Positions 32,367 through 41,507 of a DNA stretch of 64,000 bases are shown here, piece by piece. The DNA comes from Natronorubrum halophilum (GTDB lineage: Archaea > Halobacteriota > Halobacteria > Halobacteriales > Natrialbaceae). The notes beneath the pieces were generated by a model. The model was given only the letters and a program-made list of their open reading frames with translations. It was not told the origin of the DNA and did no database searches. The stretch spans positions 62,001 to 126,000 of the forward strand of contig NZ_QQTY01000007.1 in NCBI RefSeq assembly GCF_003670115.1. The letters are read 5' to 3'. Position 1 is the first letter of the stretch, and each line of letters opens with the position of its first letter. The position numbers and the translations under genes were made by a program.

Positions 32367-33722
32367 ATGACAAGCGGAAACCTGACGACCGCGGAAGAAG
32401 ACGTACTGAACGAAATCGAAGACGGGGACATCGACTTCCTTCGACTGCAGTTCACCGACATACTGGGGACGGTGAAGAACGTCTCAGTCCCGGCTCGACA
32501 GGCCGAGAAGGCGTTTTCCGACGGGATCTACTTCGACGGCTCCTCGATCGAAGGCTTCGTTCGCATTCAGGAGTCGGACATGCGCCTCGTCCCCGATCCG
32601 GAGACGTTCGCCGTCCTCCCCTGGAGACAGCGCGAGGAGGGTTCGTCCGCCCGAATGATCTGTGACGTATACAACACTTCGACCGGCGAACCCTTCGAGG
32701 GCGATCCACGGTACGTGCTCAAGACCGCGCTCGAGCGCGCCCACGAGATGGGGTACGATGTCAACTTCGCGCCCGAACCGGAGTTCTTCATGTTCGAGGA
32801 GGATGAGGACGGTCGTGCGACGACCGACACCGCCGACTACGGCGGCTACTTCGATCTCGCACCCAAAGATCTCGCCAGCGACGTCCGCCGTGACATCATC
32901 TACGGCCTCGAGGGTATGGGATTCGAGATCGAAGCCAGTCACCACGAGGTCGCTCGCGGCCAGTACGAGATCAACTTCGAGTACGACGACGCGCTCGCGA
33001 CCGCCGACAACGTCGGAACGTTCCGTACCGTCGTTCGGGCGATCGCCGCACAACACGGACTCCACGCGACGTTCATGCCGAAGCCGATCCCGAAGATCAA
33101 CGGCTCGGGGATGCACACGCACATGTCGCTGATGACCGAGGACGGCGAGAACGCCTTCCACGACGAGGACGACGAGTTCAACCTGAGCGAGACGGCACAC
33201 TCGTTCCTTGCCGGCATCCTAGAGCACGCACCCGCGATTACGGCCGTCGCGAACCCGACGGTCAACAGCTACAAGCGTCTCGTCCCGGGCTACGAGGCCC
33301 CGGTCTACGTCGCCTGGTCCGACCGCAACCGCTCGGCGCTCGTCCGCAAACCCGCGGCCCGCGTGCCGGCCGCCTCGCGCGTCGAACTGCGCTCGCCCGA
33401 CCCGTCCTGTAATCCGTACCTCGCCTTTGCGGCCATGATCCACGCCGGACTCGACGGCGTCGAGCGGGATCTCGAGGCCCCCGACCCGGTTCGGGAGAAC
33501 ATCTATGAGTTCGACGAAGCCAAGCGCGAGGAGTACGGCATCGAGACCCTGCCGTCCAACCTCGGCGAGGCCATAGACGCGCTCGAGGAGGACGAAGTCG
33601 TCTACAACGCACTCGGCGACCACATCGGTCCGAAGTTCGTCGAAGCCAAAGCACGGGAGTTCGAAGAGTACCTCGTCGACGTCTCCGACTGGGAACTCGA
33701 TCGGTACCTCGAAACGTTCTGA
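32367..33722 (+). CDS. glnA: Glutamine synthetase, type I
   Basis: I start at the ATG at 32367 ([17 protein letters not shown]), giving 451 residues, the usual haloarchaeal length; an in-frame GTG lies 30 bases upstream. [20 protein letters not shown] is the beta-grasp signature, [13 protein letters not shown] binds metal, [16 protein letters not shown] binds glutamate and ammonia, and [25 protein letters not shown] binds ATP and phosphate. It makes glutamine from glutamate, ammonia and ATP in the cytoplasm. The sequence ENIYEFDE replaces the tyrosine loop adenylylated in enterobacterial GS, so that control is not expected. A possible TATA box is TATATTAAAT at 32271-32280. Confidence 0.97.
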   Translation: MTSGNLTTAEEDVLNEIEDGDIDFLRLQFTDILGTVKNVSVPARQAEKAFSDGIYFDGSSIEGFVRIQESDMRLVPDPETFAVLPWRQREEGSSARMICDVYNTSTGEPFEGDPRYVLKTALERAHEMGYDVNFAPEPEFFMFEEDEDGRATTDTADYGGYFDLAPKDLASDVRRDIIYGLEGMGFEIEASHHEVARGQYEINFEYDDALATADNVGTFRTVVRAIAAQHGLHATFMPKPIPKINGSGMHTHMSLMTEDGENAFHDEDDEFNLSETAHSFLAGILEHAPAITAVANPTVNSYKRLVPGYEAPVYVAWSDRNRSALVRKPAARVPAASRVELRSPDPSCNPYLAFAAMIHAGLDGVERDLEAPDPVRENIYEFDEAKREEYGIETLPSNLGEAIDALEEDEVVYNALGDHIGPKFVEAKAREFEEYLVDVSDWELDRYLETF

Positions 33723-34162
33723 GGCGTTCGCTGCGACTGCTCGCTCTCGCCGCTCGTTTCGCCTAGCCGCTCGACGCGATCTGTCTTTAGTGCGCGAAAG
33801 GATCATCCCGTGAACAGATTCCGCGACATCGCGGTCGAATGCGCAACGGAACGTCGTTCGGAAATCGCAACCGCATCCTAATCCCTGCTTACCAGACGGG
33901 TGCGCCGATCTAGACGGGATTGTACGTGCTTTAGCGCGCTCTGGCTCGCATCCAGTTCGCGACCTTTACCCACTGAATAGCGTACCCTCGGACGAAACAG
34001 AACTGTCTCCACAGCGTTCGCAGTCACGTCTCACGCTCGGAATCACGCGCGAGAGGCGTCAACTGTTGTCATTCAGTCTTTCCACCGGTGTACTCCCGAT
34101 TTCCACTCCCTCGAGGTCTATGATAGTATTAGAAAAGGTACCGCCGCGGCTACTATCGTGCT
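33723..34162. other. 440-bp intergenic region
   Basis: No coding frame or RNA fold was recognised. The end near 34115-34140 (TCTATGATAGTATTAGAAAAGG) is A/T-rich and is the likely promoter of the HalOD1 gene. The rest is average-GC sequence downstream of glnA and probably contains its terminator, though no clear T-run was found. Confidence 0.4.
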
Positions 34163-34417
34163 ATGGTCCACGGTACAACCGGACAGCGCTTCGAGTACGC
34201 GGACGGAGAATCGATGACGATGGCGATAATCGATGCGGTCGCCACTGTTCGAGATGCCGATCCGCTGGAACTTTCGCCGTTATACGGAGCGATTTCGGCT
34301 GATGCGCTCGATACGCTCGTCACGAGAGGCGACGACCTCGAGGTGACGTTCTCGTATGAGGGACTGCGGATCACCGTTTATAGTGACGGAGAGATCGTCG
34401 TTTGCGATCCGACGTAG
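34163..34417 (+). CDS. HalOD1-domain protein (stand-alone halobacterial output domain)
   Basis: The 84 residues match the haloarchaeal output domain 1 pattern: MTMAIIDAVATVRDADPLEL (18-37), SPLYGAISADALDTLVTRGD and VTFSYEGLRITVYSDGEIVV. HalOD1 occurs attached to receiver domains in haloarchaeal signalling proteins or alone, as here. It is thought to be an output or interaction domain. No receiver or histidine kinase gene is adjacent, so its partner is unknown. Confidence 0.85.
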   Translation: MVHGTTGQRFEYADGESMTMAIIDAVATVRDADPLELSPLYGAISADALDTLVTRGDDLEVTFSYEGLRITVYSDGEIVVCDPT

Positions 34418-34641
34418 CTCGATCGAACACTCGCCAGGCGGCGAACACGTCGGAGTACACACCGTTCGAAAACGGCTTCGATGCCGCCTCCGCCGTCGAC
34501 GCTCGAAGCGTCCAGTTACGGGATCCATCTCACCACCGACGTCACCAATCAGTTCACAACGACGTACTCCTCATCCCGCTGTGTGCTGAGTCCACAGCAC
34601 TCGGTGTGCCTGAATGTGTACGCAGGGTTTCGGGTGTTCTA

Positions 34642-34689
34642 TATCGTCGGCTCGAAATCACGGGTCGACGGAAGGTTTATCGTCGGCTC
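34642..34689 (+). repeat. 12-bp direct repeat upstream of a hypothetical gene
   Basis: TATCGTCGGCTC occurs at 34642-34653 and again at 34678-34689, 36 bases apart, just ahead of the gene starting at 34711. The second copy follows GGTTTATCG, a possible TATA element. The arrangement could be a pair of regulator sites or chance. Confidence 0.6.
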
Positions 34690-34710
34690 ACATCCTTCAA
34701 TTCACACCTG

Positions 34711-35058
34711 ATGACGACACGTGACCGACCCGCGCCACCGACCGCACTCGACCAGGACGCTCTCGAGGAACTGGCACCGCTCGCAGATCGAGACGCCGAC
34801 CAACTCCGCGCCATCGGGACCTACCTCGAGGCGCTCGCGGCGTGGAAAGAGGGCGAAGCCGACGAGCGACCGGATTCGGCCGCCGACAGCGATGCGGACG
34901 GCGGGGAGAGCGACCGTGACGGTATCGACGGCGAGTATCCGGAGGACGTTCCGGAGCGAGCGAGCGTCACGACCAAAGAGATCGCCGGGACGGCCTACAC
35001 CTATTACCAGTGGCGCGACGGCGATCGGATCGAGTCGAAGACGGTCCGCCGGGAGTGA
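34711..35058 (+). CDS. Conserved haloarchaeal hypothetical protein
   Basis: The ATG at 34711 gives 115 residues. The first half has helical LDQDALEELAPLADRDADQL and RAIGTYLEALAAWKE. A disordered Asp/Glu stretch (55-80) follows, and the end SVTTKEIAGTAYTYYQWRDG plus DRIESKTVRRE is beta-rich and looks conserved. That end resembles the DUF6788-like tail seen in small haloarchaeal proteins, a weak recollection. It ends 11 bases before the convergent DUF2892 gene's stop. Function unknown. Confidence 0.65.
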   Translation: MTTRDRPAPPTALDQDALEELAPLADRDADQLRAIGTYLEALAAWKEGEADERPDSAADSDADGGESDRDGIDGEYPEDVPERASVTTKEIAGTAYTYYQWRDGDRIESKTVRRE

Positions 35059-35069
35059 CGGGAACCGCG

Positions 35070-35312
35070 TCAGTTCGCGGACTCGCCGGACGTAGCGGTC
35101 TCGCTCGAGGTCGTATCGATACCGAACAGGGCGTTACAGCCACAGAACTGCGTCGCCCAGTTGAACAGCAACCCGATCCCGGCGACGATCGCGGTGAACG
35201 CTTTGATGCGTTGCCGATCGAGCAACGCCGCGATGCCGACGACGACGAGCCAGATGCCGAGGACGCCTCTGACGGTCCGGTCGAGACCACCGACGTTTCG
35301 CGGAATGTTCAT
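35070..35312 (-). CDS. DUF2892/YgaP-type small membrane protein
   Basis: The 80-residue protein starts MNIPRNVGGLDRTVRGVLGI, the typical beginning of DUF2892 (NVGxxDRxxR), followed by helix 1 (WLVVVGIAALL) and helix 2 (AFTAIVAGIGLLFNWATQFC). It ends with CGCNALFGIDT, a conserved family end. DUF2892 forms the membrane anchor of rhodanese proteins such as YgaP, but no rhodanese domain is fused or adjacent here. Confidence 0.88.
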   Translation of the reverse strand: MNIPRNVGGLDRTVRGVLGIWLVVVGIAALLDRQRIKAFTAIVAGIGLLFNWATQFCGCNALFGIDTTSSETATSGESAN

Positions 35313-35377
35313 GTGATTACTCTACGGACAGGTTCGGGATATGTATTCTGATCGAAACGAGGAGCGAATACGGTCTC

Positions 35378-36220
35378 TCAAACTGACCGGTACGGCCCGA
35401 GTCGCGTCCCGTCCAGCAGGTAGGCCTCGCCGGCGGCGAGCCCCGCGGGCAAGAACGGAGAGAGAAACGACTGGTTCGGAACGTTCACCCACGTCCCGCC
35501 GACGAGGTCGTTGAACGCCGGCATCACGACGGCCCGCGGGGGACCCTCGTCCCCACCCTCGAGCCACGAAAGGCCCTCGTATTCGGATCGGTCACGAAAC
35601 GGCGTCGGATCGAGTCGGCCGCGCAGCCACGCCCGTTCGACGCGACTCCCGCCGACTTCGTCCTCGAGTCGGACGCAGGGATGTTCGTGCCCGAAACAGA
35701 GCACGTCGCACTCGAGCGCGGCCGTCGCAGGCCAGGTGTGGCCGTGACAGACGCCGATATCACCGTCTCCGAGCGCGATTCCGTCGCCGGGAACGATCGT
35801 CACGGATCCGGTCTCGAGGTCGTCCCCGGTCCCGGAATCGTCGGCGAGCCAGGTCTCGATCAACCCGTCGTGGTTTCCCTTGACAACCGTCACGTCCAGC
35901 GTCGGTGCAAACGATTCGAACAGCACCTCGAGTTCGCCGCGTTCGGCACCGCCGGGATCGCCGATCGAGTGCATGAGGTCGCCGAGAACGACGAGTCGGT
36001 CGGGGCTCGTTCGCTCGAGGAGCGCGAGCAGTCGCTCCCGTCGCTCGGGGGCGCGACTCGGCACGTCGACGCCGCGTTCGTACCGCAGACCGGCCTCGTA
36101 GCCGGCGTGGTAGTCCGCGACGAGCAGGGCGCGCTCGCTCCCGACCGTCGCAGTCGCGGCCGGTTCGCCGGGAACGGGCTCGAGGCGTGCCACGGCGCGG
36201 CGGCGGGACTCGTCGGACAT
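35378..36220 (-). CDS. rpe: RPA-associated metallophosphoesterase
   Basis: I start at the ATG at 36220 (MSDESRRRAVARLEP), 8 bases after the stop of the RPA-associated gene, giving 280 residues. Calcineurin-like motifs appear in order: ALLVADYHAGYE (D-x-H), VVLGDLMHS (GD), VVKGNHDG (GNHD), VCHGHTWP (GH) and CFGHEHPC (GHxH). In Haloferax volcanii this gene lies in the rpa1-rpap1-rpe operon. It would hydrolyse a phosphodiester with two metal ions. Whether DNA ends are the substrate is unproven. The order here is the same. Confidence 0.88.
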   Translation of the reverse strand: MSDESRRRAVARLEPVPGEPAATATVGSERALLVADYHAGYEAGLRYERGVDVPSRAPERRERLLALLERTSPDRLVVLGDLMHSIGDPGGAERGELEVLFESFAPTLDVTVVKGNHDGLIETWLADDSGTGDDLETGSVTIVPGDGIALGDGDIGVCHGHTWPATAALECDVLCFGHEHPCVRLEDEVGGSRVERAWLRGRLDPTPFRDRSEYEGLSWLEGGDEGPPRAVVMPAFNDLVGGTWVNVPNQSFLSPFLPAGLAAGEAYLLDGTRLGPYRSV

Positions 36221-36228
36221 CGCCGAAC

Positions 36229-37983
36229 CTAGATCGGTTTCAGCGTCTCGTCGTTCGGCTCGTAACACTGACCGCCCATGAGCGCGTCCTGAATGGCGTC
36301 TTCGACATCGTCCTCGGACGCGCCGGTATCCGCGGCGACCGTCTCGACGAGTTCCGTCCGATCGGCACCGTCGCCGTCGTCGAGATCTGCCATCGTCTCG
36401 ACGACGTACTCCTCCAGATCGACGTCTTCGGCGGGTTCTTCGTCCGCGTCGGTATCGGACTCGTCGTCCGATTCGGACTCCGCCTCCGACTCGGCTTCGA
36501 GACCCGACTCCGGCGGAGCACCGAGATCGTCGTCCCCGGCCGTCTCACCATCATCGGGCGACGCGTCCTCGGCAGTCGAATCGGCCGGTGCTTCGGAATC
36601 GTCGGCTTCGGGTTCGGTTTCCGGCTCCGGCACGTCGATATCGGCTTCGCCCGGCTCATCGACTTCGCTGCCGGTCGTGAACTCGGCGCCGAACTCCTCC
36701 TCGAGCTGTTCGCGCTCGTCGTCGTCCATCTCGTACATCCCGCCCTCGTCGGGGTCGAAATCGTCGAGTTCCTCCTCGCCGTCGGCATCGTCGTCAGTTT
36801 CGTCGGCGGAGGTGTCCTCGACGTCCGTCTCCTCGTCGAACTCCGCGGTCGGCTCGTCGATTTCGGAGTCGTTGCCGTCGCCTGCGACGGCGTCTTCCGG
36901 CCCGGTTTCGGGTTCGGACGCACCCGTCTCGTCCGTCTCGTCGCCGCTCTCGACGGCGGCGTCCGCCGCCGGACTCGAGTCGGCATCGAGCGAAACGTCG
37001 GACGCGGCTTCGGATTCGGCGTCGGACGCATCGTTACGATCCGTCCCCGTCGCCGTCCCGGCGGCCGAACCGGTGGTAATCGACTCAGCGCCGGCATCGA
37101 CGTCCGCTCCCGATTCCGTCTCGCTCCCGCCGGCCGCTGGTGCGACCGCTTCCGTCGGTTGCGAGTCGGCCGTGGTCTCAGCCACTTCTGCGGGATCGGC
37201 GACGGACTCGAGGGCATCGAGATCGACGTCCCCGAAGTCCGCGAGCGATTCGAACGTCGCGGACTCGTACTCGGGGCTCGAGCCGCCGGGTTGAAGCGAG
37301 AGCCCGCTCACCTGGTCGCGCTCGCCCGCGACGACCTCGACGGCCTCGAGGGCGCACTCACGCAGGGCCGCGAGATAGGCGGGCGTCGTTCCGTAGTGGT
37401 CCTGTGCGAGCGGGATCCCCGCCGCGAGGCCGGACTCGATCCCCGCCTCGCGTAGCGCATCGGTCAGGGCGTCGCCGCCGACTCCGAGATCGGCGGCTGC
37501 GGCGTACGTACTGACGCGATCGAGGGTCTGTTCGGCCGCGCTGACGACCCAGCGGTCGCGGGTGTCTGCGTCAACCGTCGCGATGCTTTCAGGTCGGATC
37601 GAGGTGTAGACCTGGTCCGAGTCGTCCGGCTGAAACGTTCGGGCCTTGCCCGTTACCGCGACGAATGCGGGTGCCTCAAGTTGCTCCAGGGTGGCCAGTG
37701 CGTCGGGCTGGTATTGCCCGGCGTAGACGACGAACGCGCCCGTCGGGTCGACGATTCGGGCCCGGACCATCTCCTCGTTGACCGACGTCACTTCGGTGAG
37801 GGTCCCGACGGCGAACAGGCGGTTGAGCCGCGCACCGGTCGGCGAGATGACGTAGTTGGGCGCGCGTTCCTCGTCGCTTTCGGCGTAGGACATGGAGGCA
37901 TCGTCGTACTCGGCGGCAAAGAGCCGGTAGGCGATTTCGCGGCCGGGAATCTCCTCGCCGTCGTCGTTCCCGTTGGCGCTCAT
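36229..37983 (-). CDS. rpap1: RPA-associated protein with long acidic disordered region
   Basis: The ATG at 37983 overlaps the rpa stop (ATGA) and gives 584 residues. Residues 10-215 are an OB-fold-type domain (REIAYRLFAAEYDDASMSYA, VRARIVDPTGAFVVYAGQY, AFVAVTGKARTF). About residues 265-515 are almost entirely Asp, Glu, Ser, Ala and Gly and must be disordered. Residues 515-584 look like a small winged helix (LEEYVVETMADLDDGDG, ELVETVAADTGASEDDVEDA, GGQCYEPNDE). In Haloferax the rpap proteins bind their cognate RPA and are needed for its function. The acidic part could mimic DNA or recruit partners. Confidence 0.88.
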   Translation of the reverse strand: MSANGNDDGEEIPGREIAYRLFAAEYDDASMSYAESDEERAPNYVISPTGARLNRLFAVGTLTEVTSVNEEMVRARIVDPTGAFVVYAGQYQPDALATLEQLEAPAFVAVTGKARTFQPDDSDQVYTSIRPESIATVDADTRDRWVVSAAEQTLDRVSTYAAAADLGVGGDALTDALREAGIESGLAAGIPLAQDHYGTTPAYLAALRECALEAVEVVAGERDQVSGLSLQPGGSSPEYESATFESLADFGDVDLDALESVADPAEVAETTADSQPTEAVAPAAGGSETESGADVDAGAESITTGSAAGTATGTDRNDASDAESEAASDVSLDADSSPAADAAVESGDETDETGASEPETGPEDAVAGDGNDSEIDEPTAEFDEETDVEDTSADETDDDADGEEELDDFDPDEGGMYEMDDDEREQLEEEFGAEFTTGSEVDEPGEADIDVPEPETEPEADDSEAPADSTAEDASPDDGETAGDDDLGAPPESGLEAESEAESESDDESDTDADEEPAEDVDLEEYVVETMADLDDGDGADRTELVETVAADTGASEDDVEDAIQDALMGGQCYEPNDETLKPI

Positions 37984-39272
37984 GACCGCACCTCCTCGAG
38001 ATCCGCGACCGAATCAAGGAACGCACTCGCCCTCGTTTCGGGGTCGTCATCGCTCTCCTCGAAGGATTCGGCATCGAGGTTCGCGCCGTACTCGTCGACC
38101 GAGAGGTGGCCGCGAACGCGGTACTCGCGACCGACGACGTGCTCGCGGATCGTGTCGGCGACGACCTCCTGGTCCATGGCCTCGCGGGCTTGCTCGAGGG
38201 CGTCCTCGAGCGTGCCGTCGTAGACCTCCTCGGTGAGTTCGTCGTCCAAGACGACGGTGACGCTCCCGGTGCCGTCGTCGAGAATCGCCTTCACGCGAAG
38301 GTCGTCGATCCCGTCGACGTCGCCGTGCGTTCGACACTGCCCCTTCTGAATGACGCGGTAACACTCCGGACAGCGCTGAATGAGTCCGGAGCCGTCGCGA
38401 ACCGCGATCAGGTTTCCGACGACCTCGAGGTCGTAGATCCCGCCGGTCGCGACGGCCTCGCCGAGGGTCATGGTCGTGGCGTCGGCCCCGACGTCGATCT
38501 CGCGCTCGAGAGCGGTGACGGTCGAAAACTCCGAGACGTTGACTTCGGGGACGCCGCGGAACTCTTGGACGTAGGCGTTCTCGATCCGGACCGTACCGCC
38601 CTCCTCGATTTCCGGGGCCGGGTCCCAGTTCGTAAACGGCAACCGGCCGCTCTCGTCACCCAGGACGCCGCTCAAGATCTCGGTTTCGCCGTCGCGACCG
38701 TCGATCGTCCGGCGTTCGCACTCGACGACGGTGACTTCGATGGTGACCGCACGGTCACCGGTCTGGAGATCCGCCAGTTGGGCGTCGCCGCCGGCCTCGT
38801 AGGGAACCTCAAGGGAGTCCGACTCGAACGAGAGCGACGTGCTCTCGCCGAGGTTGAGTTCGGGCTTGCCGTCCCACTCGCGGACGCCCGCGTTGCCCGC
38901 GGTGATCGTGTCGCCGGGCGAGAGTCCGAAATCTTCCCAGGCGGTGTAGTCGATGACGCCGGTTTCGTCGGCGAGTCGCCCCTCGACGATGACGTGATCG
39001 TCGCCCTGGTAGCGGATCGATCGCTTGCCGGTCGTCAGAACGACGCCCGTGACGGTGACGTTGCTATCGTCGGGCATGATCTCGCCGATATCCTTGGCGG
39101 ACGGCGTTCCACCGCCGCCGCTGCTCCCGTCGCCGTACTTCCGGCGAAGGCTCTGTTTGGCTTCGTCGACGGGAACGCTGTACTCCACGAGATTCTGCAG
39201 GTCGGCTTTGACCTCCTCTTTGTCAATACCGAGATCGGAGGCGAGATCCTCGGCATGGTTGTCGAGTTCCAT
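37980..39272 (-). CDS. rpa1: Replication protein A (single-strand DNA-binding protein)
   Basis: The ATG at 39272 gives 430 residues. After a helical start (MELDNHAEDLASDLGIDKEE) come OB folds at about 70-155 (VTVTGVVLTTGKRSIRYQ), 165-265 (DRAVTIEVTVVECERRTI, then GRLPFTNWDP) and 270-400. The last contains a zinc finger with CPECYRVIQKGQCRTHGD near residues 305-322. The protein coats ssDNA in replication and repair. It heads the operon followed by rpap and rpe. The layout with internal zinc finger is that of haloarchaeal RPA1-type proteins. Confidence 0.93.
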   Translation of the reverse strand: MELDNHAEDLASDLGIDKEEVKADLQNLVEYSVPVDEAKQSLRRKYGDGSSGGGGTPSAKDIGEIMPDDSNVTVTGVVLTTGKRSIRYQGDDHVIVEGRLADETGVIDYTAWEDFGLSPGDTITAGNAGVREWDGKPELNLGESTSLSFESDSLEVPYEAGGDAQLADLQTGDRAVTIEVTVVECERRTIDGRDGETEILSGVLGDESGRLPFTNWDPAPEIEEGGTVRIENAYVQEFRGVPEVNVSEFSTVTALEREIDVGADATTMTLGEAVATGGIYDLEVVGNLIAVRDGSGLIQRCPECYRVIQKGQCRTHGDVDGIDDLRVKAILDDGTGSVTVVLDDELTEEVYDGTLEDALEQAREAMDQEVVADTIREHVVGREYRVRGHLSVDEYGANLDAESFEESDDDPETRASAFLDSVADLEEVRS

Positions 39273-39508
39273 CAACGGCTATTCGAGTCGGGAATTTAAA
39301 AGCGTTCCCGCAACGAGGTGAAAGTGAACAGATCGGAGCAGGAGGCCCGGTCGGGGGGTCCGAGTAGGAGGTCCAATCGGGGATCCGAGTAGAAAACCCA
39401 ATCGGGGTCGGCACAGTAGTTCATTTCGCTGCGGCGAACGCGAGCGTACGGAACGGTCGGTGTAGTTTTGGGTGAGTTGGGTTCGTCGTCGCGATCCTCG
39501 GCGGACTC

Positions 39509-39736
39509 GTGGTCGTCGGGATCCGCACTCGAGCGCCGTCCGCCGCCCTCCGGTTCGCCGAAACCGTCGCCACGTTCGCGCTGATGGGCTATCCCGTCTA
39601 TCGGATCCTACTGAGTTCGAGCGACGACCCACGGCGACTCGAGTACTGGGCACCGCCAGAAATTCGGGTACTGAGAGCCACCAGAAGGGTTTACGCGCGC
39701 GAAAACGGTGTTAGTAGTTGTGGCCTCGCTCAGTGA
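39509..39736 (+). CDS. Possible small membrane protein or 5'-truncated remnant
   Basis: From a GTG at 39509 the frame encodes VVGIRTRAPSAALRFAETVA, TFALMGYPVYRILLSSSDDP and RRLEYWAPPEIR with good GC3 codon choice. The coding look extends upstream to just after a TGA at 39473 (GFVVAILGGLVVVG, a transmembrane helix), but no ATG, GTG or TTG is present there. It is either a two-helix protein with an unusual start or the tail of a decayed gene. The end overlaps the ZIP gene. Confidence 0.4.
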   Translation: MVVGIRTRAPSAALRFAETVATFALMGYPVYRILLSSSDDPRRLEYWAPPEIRVLRATRRVYARENGVSSCGLAQ

Positions 39737-40583
39737 CGTCGTCGTCGTCGCGTTTCTCGCGGGCGCAGCGACCGGACTCGGCGCGCTGCCGGTGTTCGTT
39801 ACGGACCGCATCAGCCACCGATTTTACGATGCCGCGCTCGGGCTCGCGGCCGGCATCATGTTCGGAGCGGCCGTTTTCGCCCTCGTCGTTCCGGGACTCG
39901 AACTCGGCTCGCTGTGGGAGGTCGTGCTGGGGATCTTGCTGGGTAGCGTGTTTCTACTCGTTGCGAACCGGCTCGTCCCTCACGTACACCTGCTCATTTC
40001 GGACGAAGCCGACCGTTCTTATCCACAGTCGACGTCGGCGGAGGCCGTCGTCGGCGCTCGCAAAGTCAGATCGGCACTCGAGCACAGCGGCGAAAACGGC
40101 GGCGACGGTGGCGACAGCGGCGGGAGCAGCGAAAACAGCCGTCAGGCGATGCTCGTCGGAAGCGCGATCACCATCCACAACGTTCCGGAGGGGCTGGCGA
40201 TCGGTATCGCGTTCGCGGGTGGTCTCGAGGGCGTCGGCATCGCCCTCGCAATCGCCATCGCGATCCAGAACGTTCCGGACGGGTTCGCCATGGCGATTCC
40301 GGCGAGCCGAACGGGACTCTCCAAGGCGAAGACGGTGCTGTACACGACGCTCTCCGGTGCGATTCCGGAACCGATCGCTGCGGCGTTCGGCTTCGCGCTC
40401 GTCGCCGTCGTCACCGGGCTCTTTCCCCTGGCCGCAGGGTTCGCCGCCGGGACGATGATCGCCGTCATCTTCCGGGAGCTGATTCCGGCCAGCCACGGCC
40501 ACGGTTACGCCGACATCGCCACGCTCACGTTCGTCGCCGGCTTCATCATCATGGTCGTGGTCGATGTCGGACTCGCCGTTTGA
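39720..40583 (+). CDS. ZIP-family metal ion transporter
   Basis: I prefer the GTG at 39720 (MASLSDVVVVAFLAGAATG); GTTTACGCG about 27 bases upstream suits a leaderless mRNA, but a GTG four codons earlier is possible. The 287-residue protein has eight helices with the metal-binding motifs TIHNVPEGLAIGIAF and IQNVPDGFAMAIP, and HGHGYADIATLTFVAG near the end. A hydrophilic loop (HSGENGGDGGDSGGSS) separates helices 3 and 4. This is the GufA-like branch, which imports Zn2+ and other divalent cations. Confidence 0.9.
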   Translation: MASLSDVVVVAFLAGAATGLGALPVFVTDRISHRFYDAALGLAAGIMFGAAVFALVVPGLELGSLWEVVLGILLGSVFLLVANRLVPHVHLLISDEADRSYPQSTSAEAVVGARKVRSALEHSGENGGDGGDSGGSSENSRQAMLVGSAITIHNVPEGLAIGIAFAGGLEGVGIALAIAIAIQNVPDGFAMAIPASRTGLSKAKTVLYTTLSGAIPEPIAAAFGFALVAVVTGLFPLAAGFAAGTMIAVIFRELIPASHGHGYADIATLTFVAGFIIMVVVDVGLAV

Positions 40584-40718
40584 GAGCGGCGCAACGGATC
40601 GACCGGAGTACAGGGCGGCGGTAGCCCGCGGTCGAGCCGTACGGCACTCGCGAGGGTGACCTCGCAGCAAAAAGGGACGCGTGCATAGATACTTGCGCCG
40701 CTCGCGCGAATCGACGGT

Positions 40719-41273
40719 ATGGGATTTCACACGTTCCCGGTTGATCGCGCCGACGCGCTCGAGGATCCGTCGCGCTATCGCTTTTGCTCCCGAGAGGAAC
40801 TCCTCGAGCAACTCGATCCGGAGCCGGGTGCGGTCGTCGCTGATCTGGGCTCCGGAACCGGGTTTTACGCGGCGGACGTCGCCCCGTTCGTCGAGACGCT
40901 GTACGCCGTCGACGTGCAACCGGAGATGCACGAGTTACACCGGGAGAAGGGCGTTCCCGAAACCGTCGAACTGGTGACGGCGAACGTTTCCTCGCTCCCG
41001 TTCGACGACGATCGTCTCGACGGGGCGTTCTCGGTGATGACCCACCACGAATACGCCGACGACGAGGCGCTGGCGGAGCTCGCTCGAGTCCTCCGGCCGG
41101 ACGGCCGACTCGTCACGGTCGACTGGTCCGCCGGCGGCTCCGGCGATGACGGGCCGCCGTTGGACGAACGGTTCGGCACCGAGACCGTCGTTTCGCAACT
41201 CGAGACGGCGGGGTTTTCGATCGCCGAGGTTCGGGCCCGGCCCGAGACGTTCGCGGTCGTTGCACGGCGCTGA
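40719..41273 (+). CDS. Class I SAM-dependent methyltransferase
   Basis: The 184-residue protein contains the Rossmann methyltransferase motifs: VVADLGSGTGFYAADV (39-54, motif I), LYAVDVQPEM (motif II, acidic end of beta 2), LPFDDDRLDGAFSVMTHHEY (motif IV region) and LARVLRPDGRLVTVDW (motif VI). It belongs to the Methyltransf_11/UbiE-like group. The substrate is not evident. The start MGFHTFPVDRADALEDPSRY resembles small haloarchaeal methyltransferases annotated only as putative. It is transcribed alone. Confidence 0.85.
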   Translation: MGFHTFPVDRADALEDPSRYRFCSREELLEQLDPEPGAVVADLGSGTGFYAADVAPFVETLYAVDVQPEMHELHREKGVPETVELVTANVSSLPFDDDRLDGAFSVMTHHEYADDEALAELARVLRPDGRLVTVDWSAGGSGDDGPPLDERFGTETVVSQLETAGFSIAEVRARPETFAVVARR

Positions 41274-41507
41274 CGGCACACAGTCGGGCCACGTTTCGAG
41301 AGCCATCGTTCGAGATCCGAACGAGCACCGACGACGATTCGGACGATTCCTTCTCCGTGGGTTCACGGCGAGCGTCGCAGCGAGCCATCTAGAATTTGAT
41401 GTTGATGTGCCCAACTATGTTGGTTGTAGCTGAATATCGATTTTTTCGGCCATGAGAGTGCCAGGATGCAGGTTATGCAAGCTGGACCGATATGACCACT
41501 ACGCAAC

